Source: Sphingomonadales bacterium UBA7471 (GTDB taxonomy: Bacteria; Pseudomonadota; Alphaproteobacteria; Sphingomonadales; Sphingomonadaceae). From it: DNA of 64,000 nucleotides. The stretch's first letter is position 1. Each line of letters begins with the position of its first letter. The position numbers and the translations under genes were made by a program. The stretch covers positions 1-64,000 of the forward strand of contig DLOZ01000002.1 in assembly GCA_002479765.1 (NCBI GenBank), given 5' to 3'. The notes beneath the pieces were generated by a model. It had not been told where the DNA came from, did no database searches, and saw only the letters and a program-made list of their open reading frames with translations. Below are positions 8,631-17,512 of the stretch, piece after piece.

Positions 8631-11156
8631 TCACAACGTCCGTTCACGTTCCTCGACTTCAAAGACCTCGAGCATATCGCCTGCCTTGACGTCGTTGGTA
8701 TCCGCCAACACGACACCGCATTCGAGACCAGCACGCACTTCGTCGATATTGTCCTTGAACCGGCGGAGCGATGCAATCGTGGTTTTGGACACGATGACAT
8801 CTTCGCGGGTAAGACGTGCATGAAGGCCCTTTTTGATGATGCCATCGGTGACCAGCAAACCAGCGGCCTTGTCGCGCTTGCCGGACTTGAACACGTCCTT
8901 GACCTCTGCGCGGCCAACAACGGTTTCGATGATTTCCGGACCAAGCTCGCCCGCCATTTCCTTGGCGATGTCTGCCGTCAGGTGATAAATCACATCAAAA
9001 TATTTCAACCGGACCCGGTCACGCTTCGCAAGCGCCGCAGCCTTGCTGTTCGGACGCACGTTAAAGCCAATCAGCGGCGCATTGGACGCGGCCGCAAGCA
9101 GCATATCCGATTCCGTAATACCGCCAACGCCAGCCAACAGAACGCGAACCTTGATTTCGTCTGTGGAGATATTGTTGAGCGCCGTCACAATGGCTTCGAC
9201 AGAACCCTGCACATCGCCCTTGATGACGACAGGATATTCCTTGGCCCGCGTCGCGGACAAATTATCAAACAGGTTTTCGAGATTTGGCGTGACTTGCGCG
9301 GTGCGCACCTTCGTCGACTTTTCCTTGCGGTACAGGGCAACTTCGCGGGCACGCGCTTCGTTTTCCACGACAGTCAAGACGTCACCAGCGGACGGCACAC
9401 CCGTCAGGCCGAGCACTTCGACCGGCGTTGCCGGGCCTGCTTCGGGTACCTGTTGGCCCTTGTCATTAATCAGCGCGCGGACCTTGCCGCTTTCGGCGCC
9501 AACAACAAAGATATCGCCACGCTTCAACGTGCCGCGCTTGACCAGCACGGTCGCAACGGCGCCACGGCCCTTATCAAGCTGTGCCTCAACCACCACGGCT
9601 TCCGCCGCACGATCTGGGTTGGACTTGAGCTCCATGACTTCGGCCTGAAGCGCCAATTTGTCGAGCAGATCGTCCAAGCCAGTTTTCATGAGCGCGGAAA
9701 CTTCCACGTCCTGAACATCGCCGCCCATCGCCTCGACAATGACTTCATGTTCAAGCAGACGTTCACGCACCTTTTGCGGGTTAGCGCCTTCCTTGTCGAT
9801 CTTGTTGATCGCAACAATCATCGGCACATTGGCTGCCTTGGCATGCTTAATGGCTTCGATCGTCTGCGGCATAAGACCGTCATCGGCCGCAACCACCAGA
9901 ATGACGATATCGGTAACCGACGCACCGCGCTGGCGCATTTGCGTGAACGCTTCATGGCCCGGGGTATCAAGGAAGGTGATGAGCGAGCCATCCTTTGTCT
10001 TCACCTGATACGCGCCGATATGCTGCGTAATACCGCCAGCTTCGCCCGAAACGACATTTGCGCCGCGCAAGGCGTCAAGCAGCGATGTCTTACCATGGTC
10101 GACATGGCCCATGACCGTCACGACGGGCGGACGCGCCTTCAACGTTTCTGGGGCGTCAACATCTTCGTCATGAACGATGTCGACGTCCGCGTCGGAAACG
10201 CGGGTGATGTTGTGGCCAAACTCTTCGACGAGCAATTCCGCCGTATCTTGGTCGATAGTCTCGTTGATGGTGACGGGCATGCCCATTTTGAAGAGGGCCT
10301 TGACCAGGTCACTGCCCTTTTCCGCCATACGGTTGGCCAGTTCCTGAACGGTGATTGTTTCAGGGACAACGACGTCGCGGGTCTGCTTGACCTGAGCCTG
10401 ACGGTTACCGCCGCCATGCAAACGCTTTTCCTTTTCACGCGCACGCTTCAGCGCGGCGAGTGAACGCGCGCGCGCACCATCATCGCCCTCAAGCGCACGA
10501 GTGACGGTCAGCTTGCCCGACTGACGGCGATCATCCGCTGCACCGCGGGTTGGGCGATGCGGAGCTTTCTTGATCTCTTCACGCTCGCGCTCAGGGCGCT
10601 TGGGCGCTTCAACGGGTGTAAAGCGACGCGGCGCAGGTGCTGCGCCATCCATGTTGGTTTCTTCAACGACAGGATCAAATGTTTTAGGTTCAACCGGCGC
10701 GGCGGCAGCTGGCGGCGGAGGCGGAGCCGCTGCTTCTGTACGATTGGCTTGCGCACGCTGGCGCTCTTCTTCCGCACGCTGTGCCCGCTGTTCAGCTTCT
10801 CGCCGGTTATTTTCTTCCAGCATGGCCAAACGCGCTTCTTCAGCTTCGCGAAGCAGCTTTGCCTGACGCTCTTGACGGCTGAGCATGTCATTGCCCGTTG
10901 GACGGGGCGCTGGTGCCGCTGGAGCCGGCGCAGGTGCGGCCGCTGCAGCGGGTGGTGGCGGTGGTGGCGGCGCAGCTACTTCAGCCTCAGGCGCGTAACC
11001 GGGCTTACCGACAAGCTTCTTGCGCTTCACCTCGACGACAACTTTGTTTGTCCGGCCATGGCTAAAGGTCTGTTTGACTTCACCAGACTCGAGCGAGCGG
11101 CTCAAAGTGAGCGGCTTGCGCGTTAATGTCGGCTTATTGTTGGTATCATCACTCAT
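8631..11156 (-). CDS. infB: Translation initiation factor IF-2
   Basis: GTPase that brings initiator tRNA to the 30S subunit. 841 residues. The N-terminal half is low complexity (runs of Pro and Ala at about 63-85 and 142-155, then charged RAEEERQRA helices), as in other alphaproteobacterial IF-2. An IF2_N domain lies about 265-315. The G domain begins with GHVDHGKT (350-357) and continues with DTPGHEAF and NKID. Domains II-IV follow to a normal C-terminus. It lies between the ylxR-like gene and rbfA as usual for the nusA-infB operon. Confidence 0.97.
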   Translation of the reverse strand: MSDDTNNKPTLTRKPLTLSRSLESGEVKQTFSHGRTNKVVVEVKRKKLVGKPGYAPEAEVAAPPPPPPPAAAAAPAPAPAAPAPRPTGNDMLSRQERQAKLLREAEEARLAMLEENNRREAEQRAQRAEEERQRAQANRTEAAAPPPPPAAAAPVEPKTFDPVVEETNMDGAAPAPRRFTPVEAPKRPEREREEIKKAPHRPTRGAADDRRQSGKLTVTRALEGDDGARARSLAALKRAREKEKRLHGGGNRQAQVKQTRDVVVPETITVQELANRMAEKGSDLVKALFKMGMPVTINETIDQDTAELLVEEFGHNITRVSDADVDIVHDEDVDAPETLKARPPVVTVMGHVDHGKTSLLDALRGANVVSGEAGGITQHIGAYQVKTKDGSLITFLDTPGHEAFTQMRQRGASVTDIVILVVAADDGLMPQTIEAIKHAKAANVPMIVAINKIDKEGANPQKVRERLLEHEVIVEAMGGDVQDVEVSALMKTGLDDLLDKLALQAEVMELKSNPDRAAEAVVVEAQLDKGRGAVATVLVKRGTLKRGDIFVVGAESGKVRALINDKGQQVPEAGPATPVEVLGLTGVPSAGDVLTVVENEARAREVALYRKEKSTKVRTAQVTPNLENLFDNLSATRAKEYPVVIKGDVQGSVEAIVTALNNISTDEIKVRVLLAGVGGITESDMLLAAASNAPLIGFNVRPNSKAAALAKRDRVRLKYFDVIYHLTADIAKEMAGELGPEIIETVVGRAEVKDVFKSGKRDKAAGLLVTDGIIKKGLHARLTREDVIVSKTTIASLRRFKDNIDEVRAGLECGVVLADTNDVKAGDMLEVFEVEERERTL

Positions 11157-11177
11157 CGAAACAGAACCCGTCCTTAC

Positions 11178-11888
11178 TCAGTCAATTGCGGAGACGTCAG
11201 AAATATGGCTCCGCACGTCCGGAGCCGAAGCTGCGGAATCGAGGGGCGCATTACTGCATCCTTTGAAATTTAGCCAGCGTCCAAGATGATACATCACCCT
11301 ATCTGCTGCTTTTTGGTCAATCAGTGCGACATGAACGGCATTTGACCGTCCCAGCGCTGCAGACAATGCGTCACGGTCGACGGGCAGTTTCAAACCACCC
11401 TTCCCGGTCCCTTCGGCATCTTCACCAACGCGCCAGGCCTGATCGCGCTTGCCACTGCCATCGGCGCTTGCGTCGGACGCATGCAAGAGCAAACGAACCT
11501 GCCCGCTGCGTGATGCAGAGTCGATCTTCTCAGCACCCAAGATAAGGTGCCCTGCCCGCGCTTCCAAGCCAAGCCGGTCGAGAAAAGCCTTTTCAAGGCC
11601 GCGATCGATGCGGCCGCTCAGATCATCAATGATGTCAATCTTGTCGGTTTTGAAGGCACGGCGCAGCAAACCAGCAAGCTTGCCCTTTTCCTGCGCCTTC
11701 GTCAGTTCTTCGCCGGATACGCCAATCCACGCGCCACGGCCCGGGGCCTTGGCAAATAGATCAGGCGCGATGCTACCATCGGGGCCGAGGGCAAGCCGGA
11801 TGAGCTGGGCACGAGTCCCATGCTCACCTGACAATATGCACTTCCTTATTGGGGAGTGTCGGTTCTCATTGGGAGTCGTCCGCTGCAA
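11178..11888 (-). CDS. YlxR (DUF448) family RNA-binding protein with C-terminal L7Ae-like region
   Basis: The first ~90 residues match the YlxR/DUF448 family found between nusA and infB (IRKCILSGE near the start, APGRGAWIGVSGEEL, and a Leu/Arg-rich helix). Its role in Gram-positives has been linked to RNase P modulation; in Proteobacteria it is not settled. The second half (about 95-215, with AGHLILGAEKI and LLHASDAS) resembles an L7Ae-type RNA-binding domain, a fusion common in alphaproteobacteria. Start: a TTG at 11888 with a perfect AGGAGG six bases upstream and a stop codon just before it, so no alternative start fits better. The gene therefore begins 23 bases inside nusA, pointing to coupled translation. 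Confidence 0.87.
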   Translation of the reverse strand: MQRTTPNENRHSPIRKCILSGEHGTRAQLIRLALGPDGSIAPDLFAKAPGRGAWIGVSGEELTKAQEKGKLAGLLRRAFKTDKIDIIDDLSGRIDRGLEKAFLDRLGLEARAGHLILGAEKIDSASRSGQVRLLLHASDASADGSGKRDQAWRVGEDAEGTGKGGLKLPVDRDALSAALGRSNAVHVALIDQKAADRVMYHLGRWLNFKGCSNAPLDSAASAPDVRSHISDVSAID

Positions 11889-13509
11889 CCGCGTCCTCCT
11901 CTATGATATCCGAAGCTGGCGCGCTGTCTTCGTCGTCGAACCAGTGTGCGCGTGCGGCCATGATGATTTCATTGCCCTGTTCTTCCGACAATCCGAACAT
12001 CGCCAAGACGCCAGCCTTATCTTCCGACCGATTGCGGCGCATTTCGCGATCGCTCCGTTCGTTGCGGCGCGGCTCACGTGCCTTTTGGATCAGTTCGTCG
12101 GTCGCCAAGTCAGCGAGATCATCAAGCGTCTTGATGCCGGCCTTACCCAGCACAACAAGCATCGCTTCCGTCAGAATGGGGAGTTCCGCAAGTGCGTCTT
12201 CAACACCCAATTCGCGGCGTTCATTCCGGTTGGCTTCTTCACGGCGATCAAGCGCTTCTTGTGCGCGGCTCTGAAGCTCTTCCGCCAAACCTTCGTCAAA
12301 GCCTTCGATAGCTGCGATTTCAGACGGATCGACATAAGCAACTTCTTCAAGTTCGCTAAAGCCTTCAGCAACCAGAAGCTGCGCCAAGGTTTCATCCACA
12401 TCCAACTCTTGCTGGAACATTTCCGAACGCTCGACAAATTCCTTCTGACGCTTTTCGTTCGATTCCGCTTCGGTCATGATATCGATACCACGACCGGTCA
12501 GCTGCGACGCCAAACGGACGTTCTGGCCACGACGGCCAATGGCAAGACTCAACTGATCGTCAGGAACGACAACTTCGATGCGGCCTTCTTCTTCGTCGAT
12601 GACAACGCGGCTTACGGTCGCAGGTTGAAGTGCGTTTACGATGAACGTCGCTGTATCTTCCGACCATGGAATGATGTCGATTTTCTCGCCCTGCATTTCC
12701 TGAACGACGGCCTGAACGCGGCTGCCCTTCATGCCGACGCATGCGCCGACGGGATCGATGCTGCTATCGTGGCTGATAACACCAATTTTGGCGCGGCTGC
12801 CGGGATCACGTGCGGCGGCCTTGATTTCGATGACGCCGTCGTAGATTTCGGGAACTTCCTGCGCAAACAGCTTCTTCATGAAATCAGGATGCGCACGGCT
12901 CAACAGGATTTGCGGGCCACGATTTTCGCGCTGCACCTTCATGATCAGCGCACGGACGCGGTCGCCACCACGGACAACTTCGCGCGGAATTTGCTGGTCA
13001 CGGCGGATAACGCCTTCTGCGCGACCAAGGTCGACAACAACATGGCCGAACTCAACCGACTTTACGACGCCAGTGATGATTTCGCCCGTACGGTCCTTAA
13101 ACTCTTCAAACTGGCGCTCGCGCTCTGCATCGCGCACCTTTTGGAAGATGACCTGCTTTGCCGACTGCGCATCGATACGGCCCAGATCAACAGCTGGCAG
13201 CGGATCAACGATAAAGTCGCCAACAACGGCGCCCTTTTGCAACTTGTCTGCTTGTTTCAGGTCAACCTGCTTGAAATAATCTTCGACATTTTCAACAACT
13301 TCCACAACACGCCACAGGCGAAGATCGCCGGTCTGCGTATCCAGTTTCGCGCGAATGTCATTTTCCGCACCGTAACGTGCACGGGCAGCGCGCTGGATGG
13401 CTTCTTCCAACGCCTCAATGACAATTGCCTTGTCGATCATCTTTTCAGCAGCAACTGCATTGGCAATTGCAAGCAATTCAGCCTTGTTCGCGGCAATCGT
13501 GTTAGCCAT
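11866..13509 (-). CDS. nusA: Transcription termination/antitermination factor NusA
   Basis: Binds RNA polymerase and nascent RNA, modulating pausing and termination. 547 residues from the ATG at 13509, which lies 4 bases after the rimP stop; a longer frame back to 13596 would overlap rimP and lacks family support. Order of domains: N-terminal polymerase-binding domain (about 1-125), S1 (about 135-200), two KH domains (about 205-345, with the LAIGRRGQNVRLASQLTG motif), and two C-terminal helix-hairpin-helix acidic repeats (LVAEGFSELEEVAYV and ELPILTEAMLVVLGKAGIK), as expected for proteobacteria. Overlaps the following gene by 23 bases. Confidence 0.97.
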   Translation of the reverse strand: MANTIAANKAELLAIANAVAAEKMIDKAIVIEALEEAIQRAARARYGAENDIRAKLDTQTGDLRLWRVVEVVENVEDYFKQVDLKQADKLQKGAVVGDFIVDPLPAVDLGRIDAQSAKQVIFQKVRDAERERQFEEFKDRTGEIITGVVKSVEFGHVVVDLGRAEGVIRRDQQIPREVVRGGDRVRALIMKVQRENRGPQILLSRAHPDFMKKLFAQEVPEIYDGVIEIKAAARDPGSRAKIGVISHDSSIDPVGACVGMKGSRVQAVVQEMQGEKIDIIPWSEDTATFIVNALQPATVSRVVIDEEEGRIEVVVPDDQLSLAIGRRGQNVRLASQLTGRGIDIMTEAESNEKRQKEFVERSEMFQQELDVDETLAQLLVAEGFSELEEVAYVDPSEIAAIEGFDEGLAEELQSRAQEALDRREEANRNERRELGVEDALAELPILTEAMLVVLGKAGIKTLDDLADLATDELIQKAREPRRNERSDREMRRNRSEDKAGVLAMFGLSEEQGNEIIMAARAHWFDDEDSAPASDIIEEDAVAADDSQ

Positions 13510-13513
13510 GTTC

Positions 13514-14074
13514 TTAGTCTTCCTGTGCTTCGTCGTGAATGGGATCTGTCTCAACTTCGTCGGCCCCATCGCTGTTAATGGGGGCAGTCGACGCAATAAG
13601 GCGGTCTGTCAAGAGCAGCTTGGCACTGCCGATATTGGAAAAGGCGAATGTCAATCGTCCGGATTTGCGGTCGTCGACATGAATATTGTCACCGTCGACG
13701 CCAACAATATCGCCACGGATATTCTTGCGGCCGTACATTGGTTCAGCCAGCTCAACCTTAACCTCATGACCTGCCCAATCGGTAAAATCGGCAAGGCGGG
13801 TTAATGGCCGGTCGATGCCGGGCGAGCTAACCTCGAGCCTGTACGCTTCGACAATCGGGTCAAGCTCGTCAAATTTGTCCGATATACGGTGCGACAACGC
13901 CGCACAGTCATCGATACCAAGCTGCCGCGTATCGGGGCGCTCGGCCATCACCTGCAAAGTCGGCTCGTCGCTGCCCTGCCCGCCGGTTTCAAACCACGCG
14001 ACACGCACCAGCGCAAAGCCGAGCGCTTCTGCTTCGGGTGCGATCAACGCAGTCAGTGTATTGAGGTCAGGCAA
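13514..14074 (-). CDS. rimP: Ribosome maturation factor RimP
   Basis: Assembly factor for the 30S subunit. 186 residues; the conserved core LTALIAPEAEALGFALVRV, the VEAYRLEVSSPGIDRPLT signature (about 75-92) and the SH3-like C-terminal half are present, followed by an acidic tail. First gene of the long minus-strand operon down to pnp. Its promoter must lie in the 187-base region shared with the divergent sugar dehydrogenase gene; I could not assign a convincing -35/-10 pair there. Confidence 0.95.
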   Translation of the reverse strand: MPDLNTLTALIAPEAEALGFALVRVAWFETGGQGSDEPTLQVMAERPDTRQLGIDDCAALSHRISDKFDELDPIVEAYRLEVSSPGIDRPLTRLADFTDWAGHEVKVELAEPMYGRKNIRGDIVGVDGDNIHVDDRKSGRLTFAFSNIGSAKLLLTDRLIASTAPINSDGADEVETDPIHDEAQED

Positions 14075-14187
14075 ATTCAGTCTTTCTTATACGGCATGCA
14101 AAGCTTGTGGCTGCCAGCCCCTAGTGGCGCTAGCCCTTCCAAGTTCTCACAATGTAAGGATGTCGGCCGTATAGCGCGGAACTCTCA

Positions 14188-14210
14188 TATATGCAAGCCT
14201 CTTGCATATA
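14188..14210. promoter_or_regulatory. Perfect 10-bp inverted repeat between divergent genes
   Basis: TATATGCAAG CCT CTTGCATATA: ten paired bases around a 3-base centre in the divergent rimP/sugar dehydrogenase region, 52 bases upstream of the latter's start. There is no T run after it on either strand, so a terminator is unlikely; an operator for a dimeric regulator or a 5'-UTR hairpin fits better. Function is inference. Confidence 0.45.
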
Positions 14211-14261
14211 CGCCGGTCAGTACCCAACTGCGATCAGCGGATATTTGAGGAGCCTTTATAT

Positions 14262-15395
14262 ATGTCGAAATTATCATTCCTAATTGGCGCGTCTTTTTTG
14301 GCAGCGGCCTGCCAGCCATCCGTGAGTGATGCAGCCCCCACCGATAATGCATCGCAGCCGTTCGATGTCACGGTGATGGCGGATTTTGAAGAGCCTTGGG
14401 CGATGACATTCGTTCCGGGCACGCCATATGCGCTGGTGACGGAGAAGAAGGGCAAGCTGAAGCTTTGGAAAAAGGACGGTGCAGCGGTCGACGTCACGGG
14501 CGTACCCGCAGTCGCCTATGGCGGACAAGGCGGCCTGGGTGATGTGATTGTCCACCCCGACTTTGCGAAAAACAAGTTCGTTTATATTAGCTTTGCTGAA
14601 GCAGGCGAAGGCGGGTTTGGCGCAGCTGTCGCGCGCGGCAAGCTCGATCTGTCAGCTAACATCTCGGCATTATCCGACGTTCAAATCATCTGGCGTCAGG
14701 AACCAAAGGTTTCGGGCCAAGGCCACTTCGGACACCGTTTGGCATTTGGCCCCGATGGCATGCTGTACATCAGCAGCGGGGAGCGCCAGAAATTCGATCC
14801 TGCCCAAGATCTCAACCAAAATCTTGGCAAAATCGTCCGTTTGACCGATGGCGGCATGGTGCCATCGGACAATCCGTTTTACGACCAAGGCCGCGTAAAA
14901 TCGCAAATCTGGTCCTATGGCCATCGCAATCCGCTGGGCATCGCCTTTGATGCGCAGGGGCGTTTGTGGAACCAGGAAATGGGGCCTGCGGGTGGCGACG
15001 AGCTAAACCTTGTCAAAAAGGCGGCCAATTATGGCTATCCTGTCGTTTCCAACGGCGATCATTATGACGGCCGCAACATCCCCGACCATTCGGCAGGGGA
15101 TGGTTTTGAAGCGCCGAAGGTTTTCTGGAACCCGGCAATTTCACCCGGCGGCCTAATGATTTATTCGGGCAATATGTTCAAAGATTGGAAGGGCAGCGCA
15201 TTTATCGGTGGCCTTGGCGCAAAAGCGTTGGTCCGCGTAAAATTGGACGGCGAGAACGCAACCAAGGCTGACCAATGGAATATGGACGCCCGCATTCGTG
15301 AAGTCGAACAGGGCCCAGACGGCGCCATCTGGCTGCTGGAAGACGAGCGCGCCGGATCGCAGGGCCGCCTGTTGAAGCTTACGCCAAAGGCATAA
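14262..15395 (+). CDS. PQQ-dependent aldose sugar dehydrogenase-like lipoprotein
   Basis: Soluble glucose/sorbosone dehydrogenase-type six-bladed beta-propeller (the YliI/Asd group), which oxidises aldose sugars with PQQ. 377 residues from the ATG at 14262 (GAGGAG upstream). The N-terminus is a lipoprotein signal ending FLAAAC, so it is probably tethered in the periplasm or outer membrane. Family landmarks: EEPWAMTFVPG near the start of the propeller, GGQGGLGDVIVHPDF, GHFGHRLAFGPDGMLYISSG (with the presumed catalytic His), GHRNPLGIAFD, and EVEQGPDGAIWLLED at the end. No PQQ synthesis genes are in the window. Stands alone, divergent from rimP and convergent with the next gene. Confidence 0.85.
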   Translation: MSKLSFLIGASFLAAACQPSVSDAAPTDNASQPFDVTVMADFEEPWAMTFVPGTPYALVTEKKGKLKLWKKDGAAVDVTGVPAVAYGGQGGLGDVIVHPDFAKNKFVYISFAEAGEGGFGAAVARGKLDLSANISALSDVQIIWRQEPKVSGQGHFGHRLAFGPDGMLYISSGERQKFDPAQDLNQNLGKIVRLTDGGMVPSDNPFYDQGRVKSQIWSYGHRNPLGIAFDAQGRLWNQEMGPAGGDELNLVKKAANYGYPVVSNGDHYDGRNIPDHSAGDGFEAPKVFWNPAISPGGLMIYSGNMFKDWKGSAFIGGLGAKALVRVKLDGENATKADQWNMDARIREVEQGPDGAIWLLEDERAGSQGRLLKLTPKA

Positions 15396-15410
15396 ACCGT
15401 GCGGCGGCGC

Positions 15411-16271
15411 TTAAGGCGCCGCCGTTACCGTTCCTGTTAAGTCGGCAAGAAACGCGCGAACGCGCTTCGCATTCATACCCAGATCGCTTGTCCCGACCCG
15501 GCTAACCGATCGCATATCGACAATGCTGCCCTCGCCGGTTTCAGATGGACGAACGCGCAGGACTACATCATCCTTAAACCGAAAGAACGCGCTGGTCGCT
15601 GTAGCTTCAAGCCGCCCTTCTTCAGGTAGGGATATCGCAACGTCCCAGCCCCGCGCTTTGGCAAGACGCTCAGCCTTGGCAATAACCATGGGAACGGGTT
15701 CATTGCTGCGTACAGAGCGAATATCGCCATAAGCTTTTTGGTGCACCAAAGCCCAACGTTGCAGCGGTGTGAGGCCCCTCATATCTTTATCATCAGCACC
15801 GGGAATATTGTCGAGGTTATCGGCGCGCAAGGTCAAGGTCTGAAATGCCGGCGGGTCTGCCAAATCTGTCGAAACATCGTGGATCGCAGGCACGGTCAGT
15901 GCCGCCATCAAGAATGTTCCAACCCACGCAACATATGCAAGCGCAACACCCATACCGACCCATCGACGCGCACGCGGCGGCGGATTGGTGGCTTTACGCA
16001 CGCGCCAGCCTTGCACGGCACCGATCAATATCGCGCCAAGACCCAGCAAAAACGCGCCAGCGACGCCCTTTAATCCGGACGTATATTCCCAAAATCCCCA
16101 ACCGGTTCCAACCGCAGAGGCAAGTCCCCATATAAGCGCGCCAACGCCGGCGGATAGGACAATATAACCCCAATAGTCGATCGTCTTAAGAACAGGCTCG
16201 CCCTGTTGCGGGGACGCCGAAAACGCTTGCGCATTATTGGTATCCTGAGGAATGTCTTGATCGTTCACCAT
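15411..16271 (-). CDS. DUF1499 membrane protein
   Basis: 286 residues. The N-terminal half holds three predicted membrane segments (about 37-57, 70-90 and 105-127), and the C-terminal ~140 residues form the DUF1499 region, with DIRSVRSNEPVPMVIAKAE, ATATSAFFRFKDDVVLRVRP and VDMRSVSRVGTSDLGMNA. Function is unknown; the domain is thought to be a soluble periplasmic or cytoplasmic module in such fusions. It converges on the sugar dehydrogenase with 15 bases between, and a GC-rich hairpin (15403-15423) overlaps its stop codon. Confidence 0.8.
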   Translation of the reverse strand: MVNDQDIPQDTNNAQAFSASPQQGEPVLKTIDYWGYIVLSAGVGALIWGLASAVGTGWGFWEYTSGLKGVAGAFLLGLGAILIGAVQGWRVRKATNPPPRARRWVGMGVALAYVAWVGTFLMAALTVPAIHDVSTDLADPPAFQTLTLRADNLDNIPGADDKDMRGLTPLQRWALVHQKAYGDIRSVRSNEPVPMVIAKAERLAKARGWDVAISLPEEGRLEATATSAFFRFKDDVVLRVRPSETGEGSIVDMRSVSRVGTSDLGMNAKRVRAFLADLTGTVTAAP

Positions 16272-16442
16272 ATTCTCTCCTGCGCAGCATTCGGCAATTC
16301 GTTCAGGCTAAACGATGTTCCGGCCAAACGCAATTTGCCAAGATGATATGTTAAGATCATCGATAATCGATTGGACAAATGCTGGCTGCAATGACAGGGG
16401 GCCGCATATGTTTCGTCCATTTTCCCTCTCGTGTGATTGATC

Positions 16443-16922
16443 ATGCACGCAACGGCACTCTCGAACCTTGCCGAAGGCGTGGTCGACGCGTTGTTGGATG
16501 ATGCCTTTGGCCTCGACCGCCATCAACGCACCGCTTATCTGTTGCGTAAGGGCATGTCCGCCATTGGCCATTTGTCGCTCGGCATCTTGGACGGCGACGA
16601 GCTTGTCGGAAGCATCCAATGTTGGCCAATATGTGTCAGCGACGCCGCCTTGATATTGGTCGGCCCGGTCGCTGTCGCCAGTCACCGTCAGAATGCCGGC
16701 ATTGGGACAAAGCTTATGCACCTGATGCTCGATGCAATTCGCGCGGACGATGCACCGATGGTGATGATTGGCGACCCTGAATATTATGGGCGATTTGGAT
16801 TTAGCGCGGAACGCACATCGGGTTGGACATTGCCCGGCCCGTGGGAACCGCGTCGACTGTTGCTGCGCAACCCGGCAATGCTGGCCTTGCCGGAACATGG
16901 CGCGCTTGGTCCAGCCGACTAA
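16443..16922 (+). CDS. GNAT family N-acetyltransferase (YhbS-like)
   Basis: About 159 residues. The acetyl-CoA-binding motif A region reads LVGPVAVASHRQNAGIGTKL (about 71-90), followed by IGDPEYYGRFGFSAE, which is typical of the YhbS subgroup. Substrate unknown. Start uncertain: a stop codon lies just upstream in frame, leaving a TTG at 16437 or the ATG at 16443; neither has a clear ribosome-binding site. It is separated by 38 bases from the DUF1285 gene and may head that operon. Confidence 0.8.
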   Translation: MHATALSNLAEGVVDALLDDAFGLDRHQRTAYLLRKGMSAIGHLSLGILDGDELVGSIQCWPICVSDAALILVGPVAVASHRQNAGIGTKLMHLMLDAIRADDAPMVMIGDPEYYGRFGFSAERTSGWTLPGPWEPRRLLLRNPAMLALPEHGALGPAD

Positions 16923-16960
16923 GCTTTGACGACCGTCCGCTTTAGCCGTATCGCCAATCT

Positions 16961-17512
16961 ATGCCTTACGAAGCCCCTGATCTCGCGAAACTGAGCCTTT
17001 CGGACATTGCCGACCTTGTGGCCACGCGAAAGCTGCCGCCAGTCAAAAGCTGGACGCCTGAACAAACAGGCGACAGCGAGATGCGTATCGCTGCCGATGG
17101 CAAATGGTATCATCAGGGCGGTGAGATCAAACGTCCTGCAATGGTCCGGGCCTTTTCGAGCTTGTTGTTGTGCGACGCCGATGGAAAGCACTGGCTGGTC
17201 ACGCCGCAGCAGAAGCTGTCCATTGCGGTCGATGATGCGCCCTTCATTGCGGTTGAGCTGCAAAGCGAAGGCGAAGGCAAAGATCGGACTCTGGCGTTCC
17301 GATTAAACAGCGACGATCTGGTCTTTGCAGATGCCGACCACGCCATCGAAATGCGCAATGGGCTGCCCTATTTGCATGTGCGCGGCGGGCTTTGGGCAAA
17401 GCTCACACGCCCCGTCTACTACGAACTTGCCAACCTTGCGCTTGCCGAGGATCCCGAAGGCGTCACGATCTGCAGCAAAGGTGCGCAATTTAGCTTGATG
17501 GCGTCCGCATGA
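16961..17512 (+). CDS. DUF1285 family protein
   Basis: 183 residues of the DUF1285 family, whose function is unknown. Conserved elements seen: LPPVKSWTPE near residue 25, RIAADGKWYHQGGEIKRPAM (about 42-61), VRAFSSLLLCDADGKHWLVTP and the C-terminal GLPYLHVRGGLWAKLTRPVYYEL. No membrane segment or signal. Its last codons overlap the Nudix gene by 4 bases (ATGA), and that gene overlaps cca the same way, so the three form a tightly coupled operon that recurs in alphaproteobacteria. Confidence 0.85.
   Translation: MPYEAPDLAKLSLSDIADLVATRKLPPVKSWTPEQTGDSEMRIAADGKWYHQGGEIKRPAMVRAFSSLLLCDADGKHWLVTPQQKLSIAVDDAPFIAVELQSEGEGKDRTLAFRLNSDDLVFADADHAIEMRNGLPYLHVRGGLWAKLTRPVYYELANLALAEDPEGVTICSKGAQFSLMASA

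Noticed and set aside
8820..10463. Plus-strand open frame of 547 codons opposite infB
   Set aside because: Pure antisense shadow of the IF-2 gene; composition is rich in His, Arg and Phe as expected from reversed codons.
11449..13578. Plus-strand open frame of 709 codons opposite nusA and the ylxR-like gene
   Set aside because: It is antisense to two certain genes, has no family features, and long open antisense frames arise from the codon bias of this GC-rich genome.
15403..15423. GC-rich hairpin at the stop codon of the DUF1499 gene as a terminator
   Set aside because: It has an eight-base stem but no T run on either strand and lies partly in the coding end; kept only as a remark.
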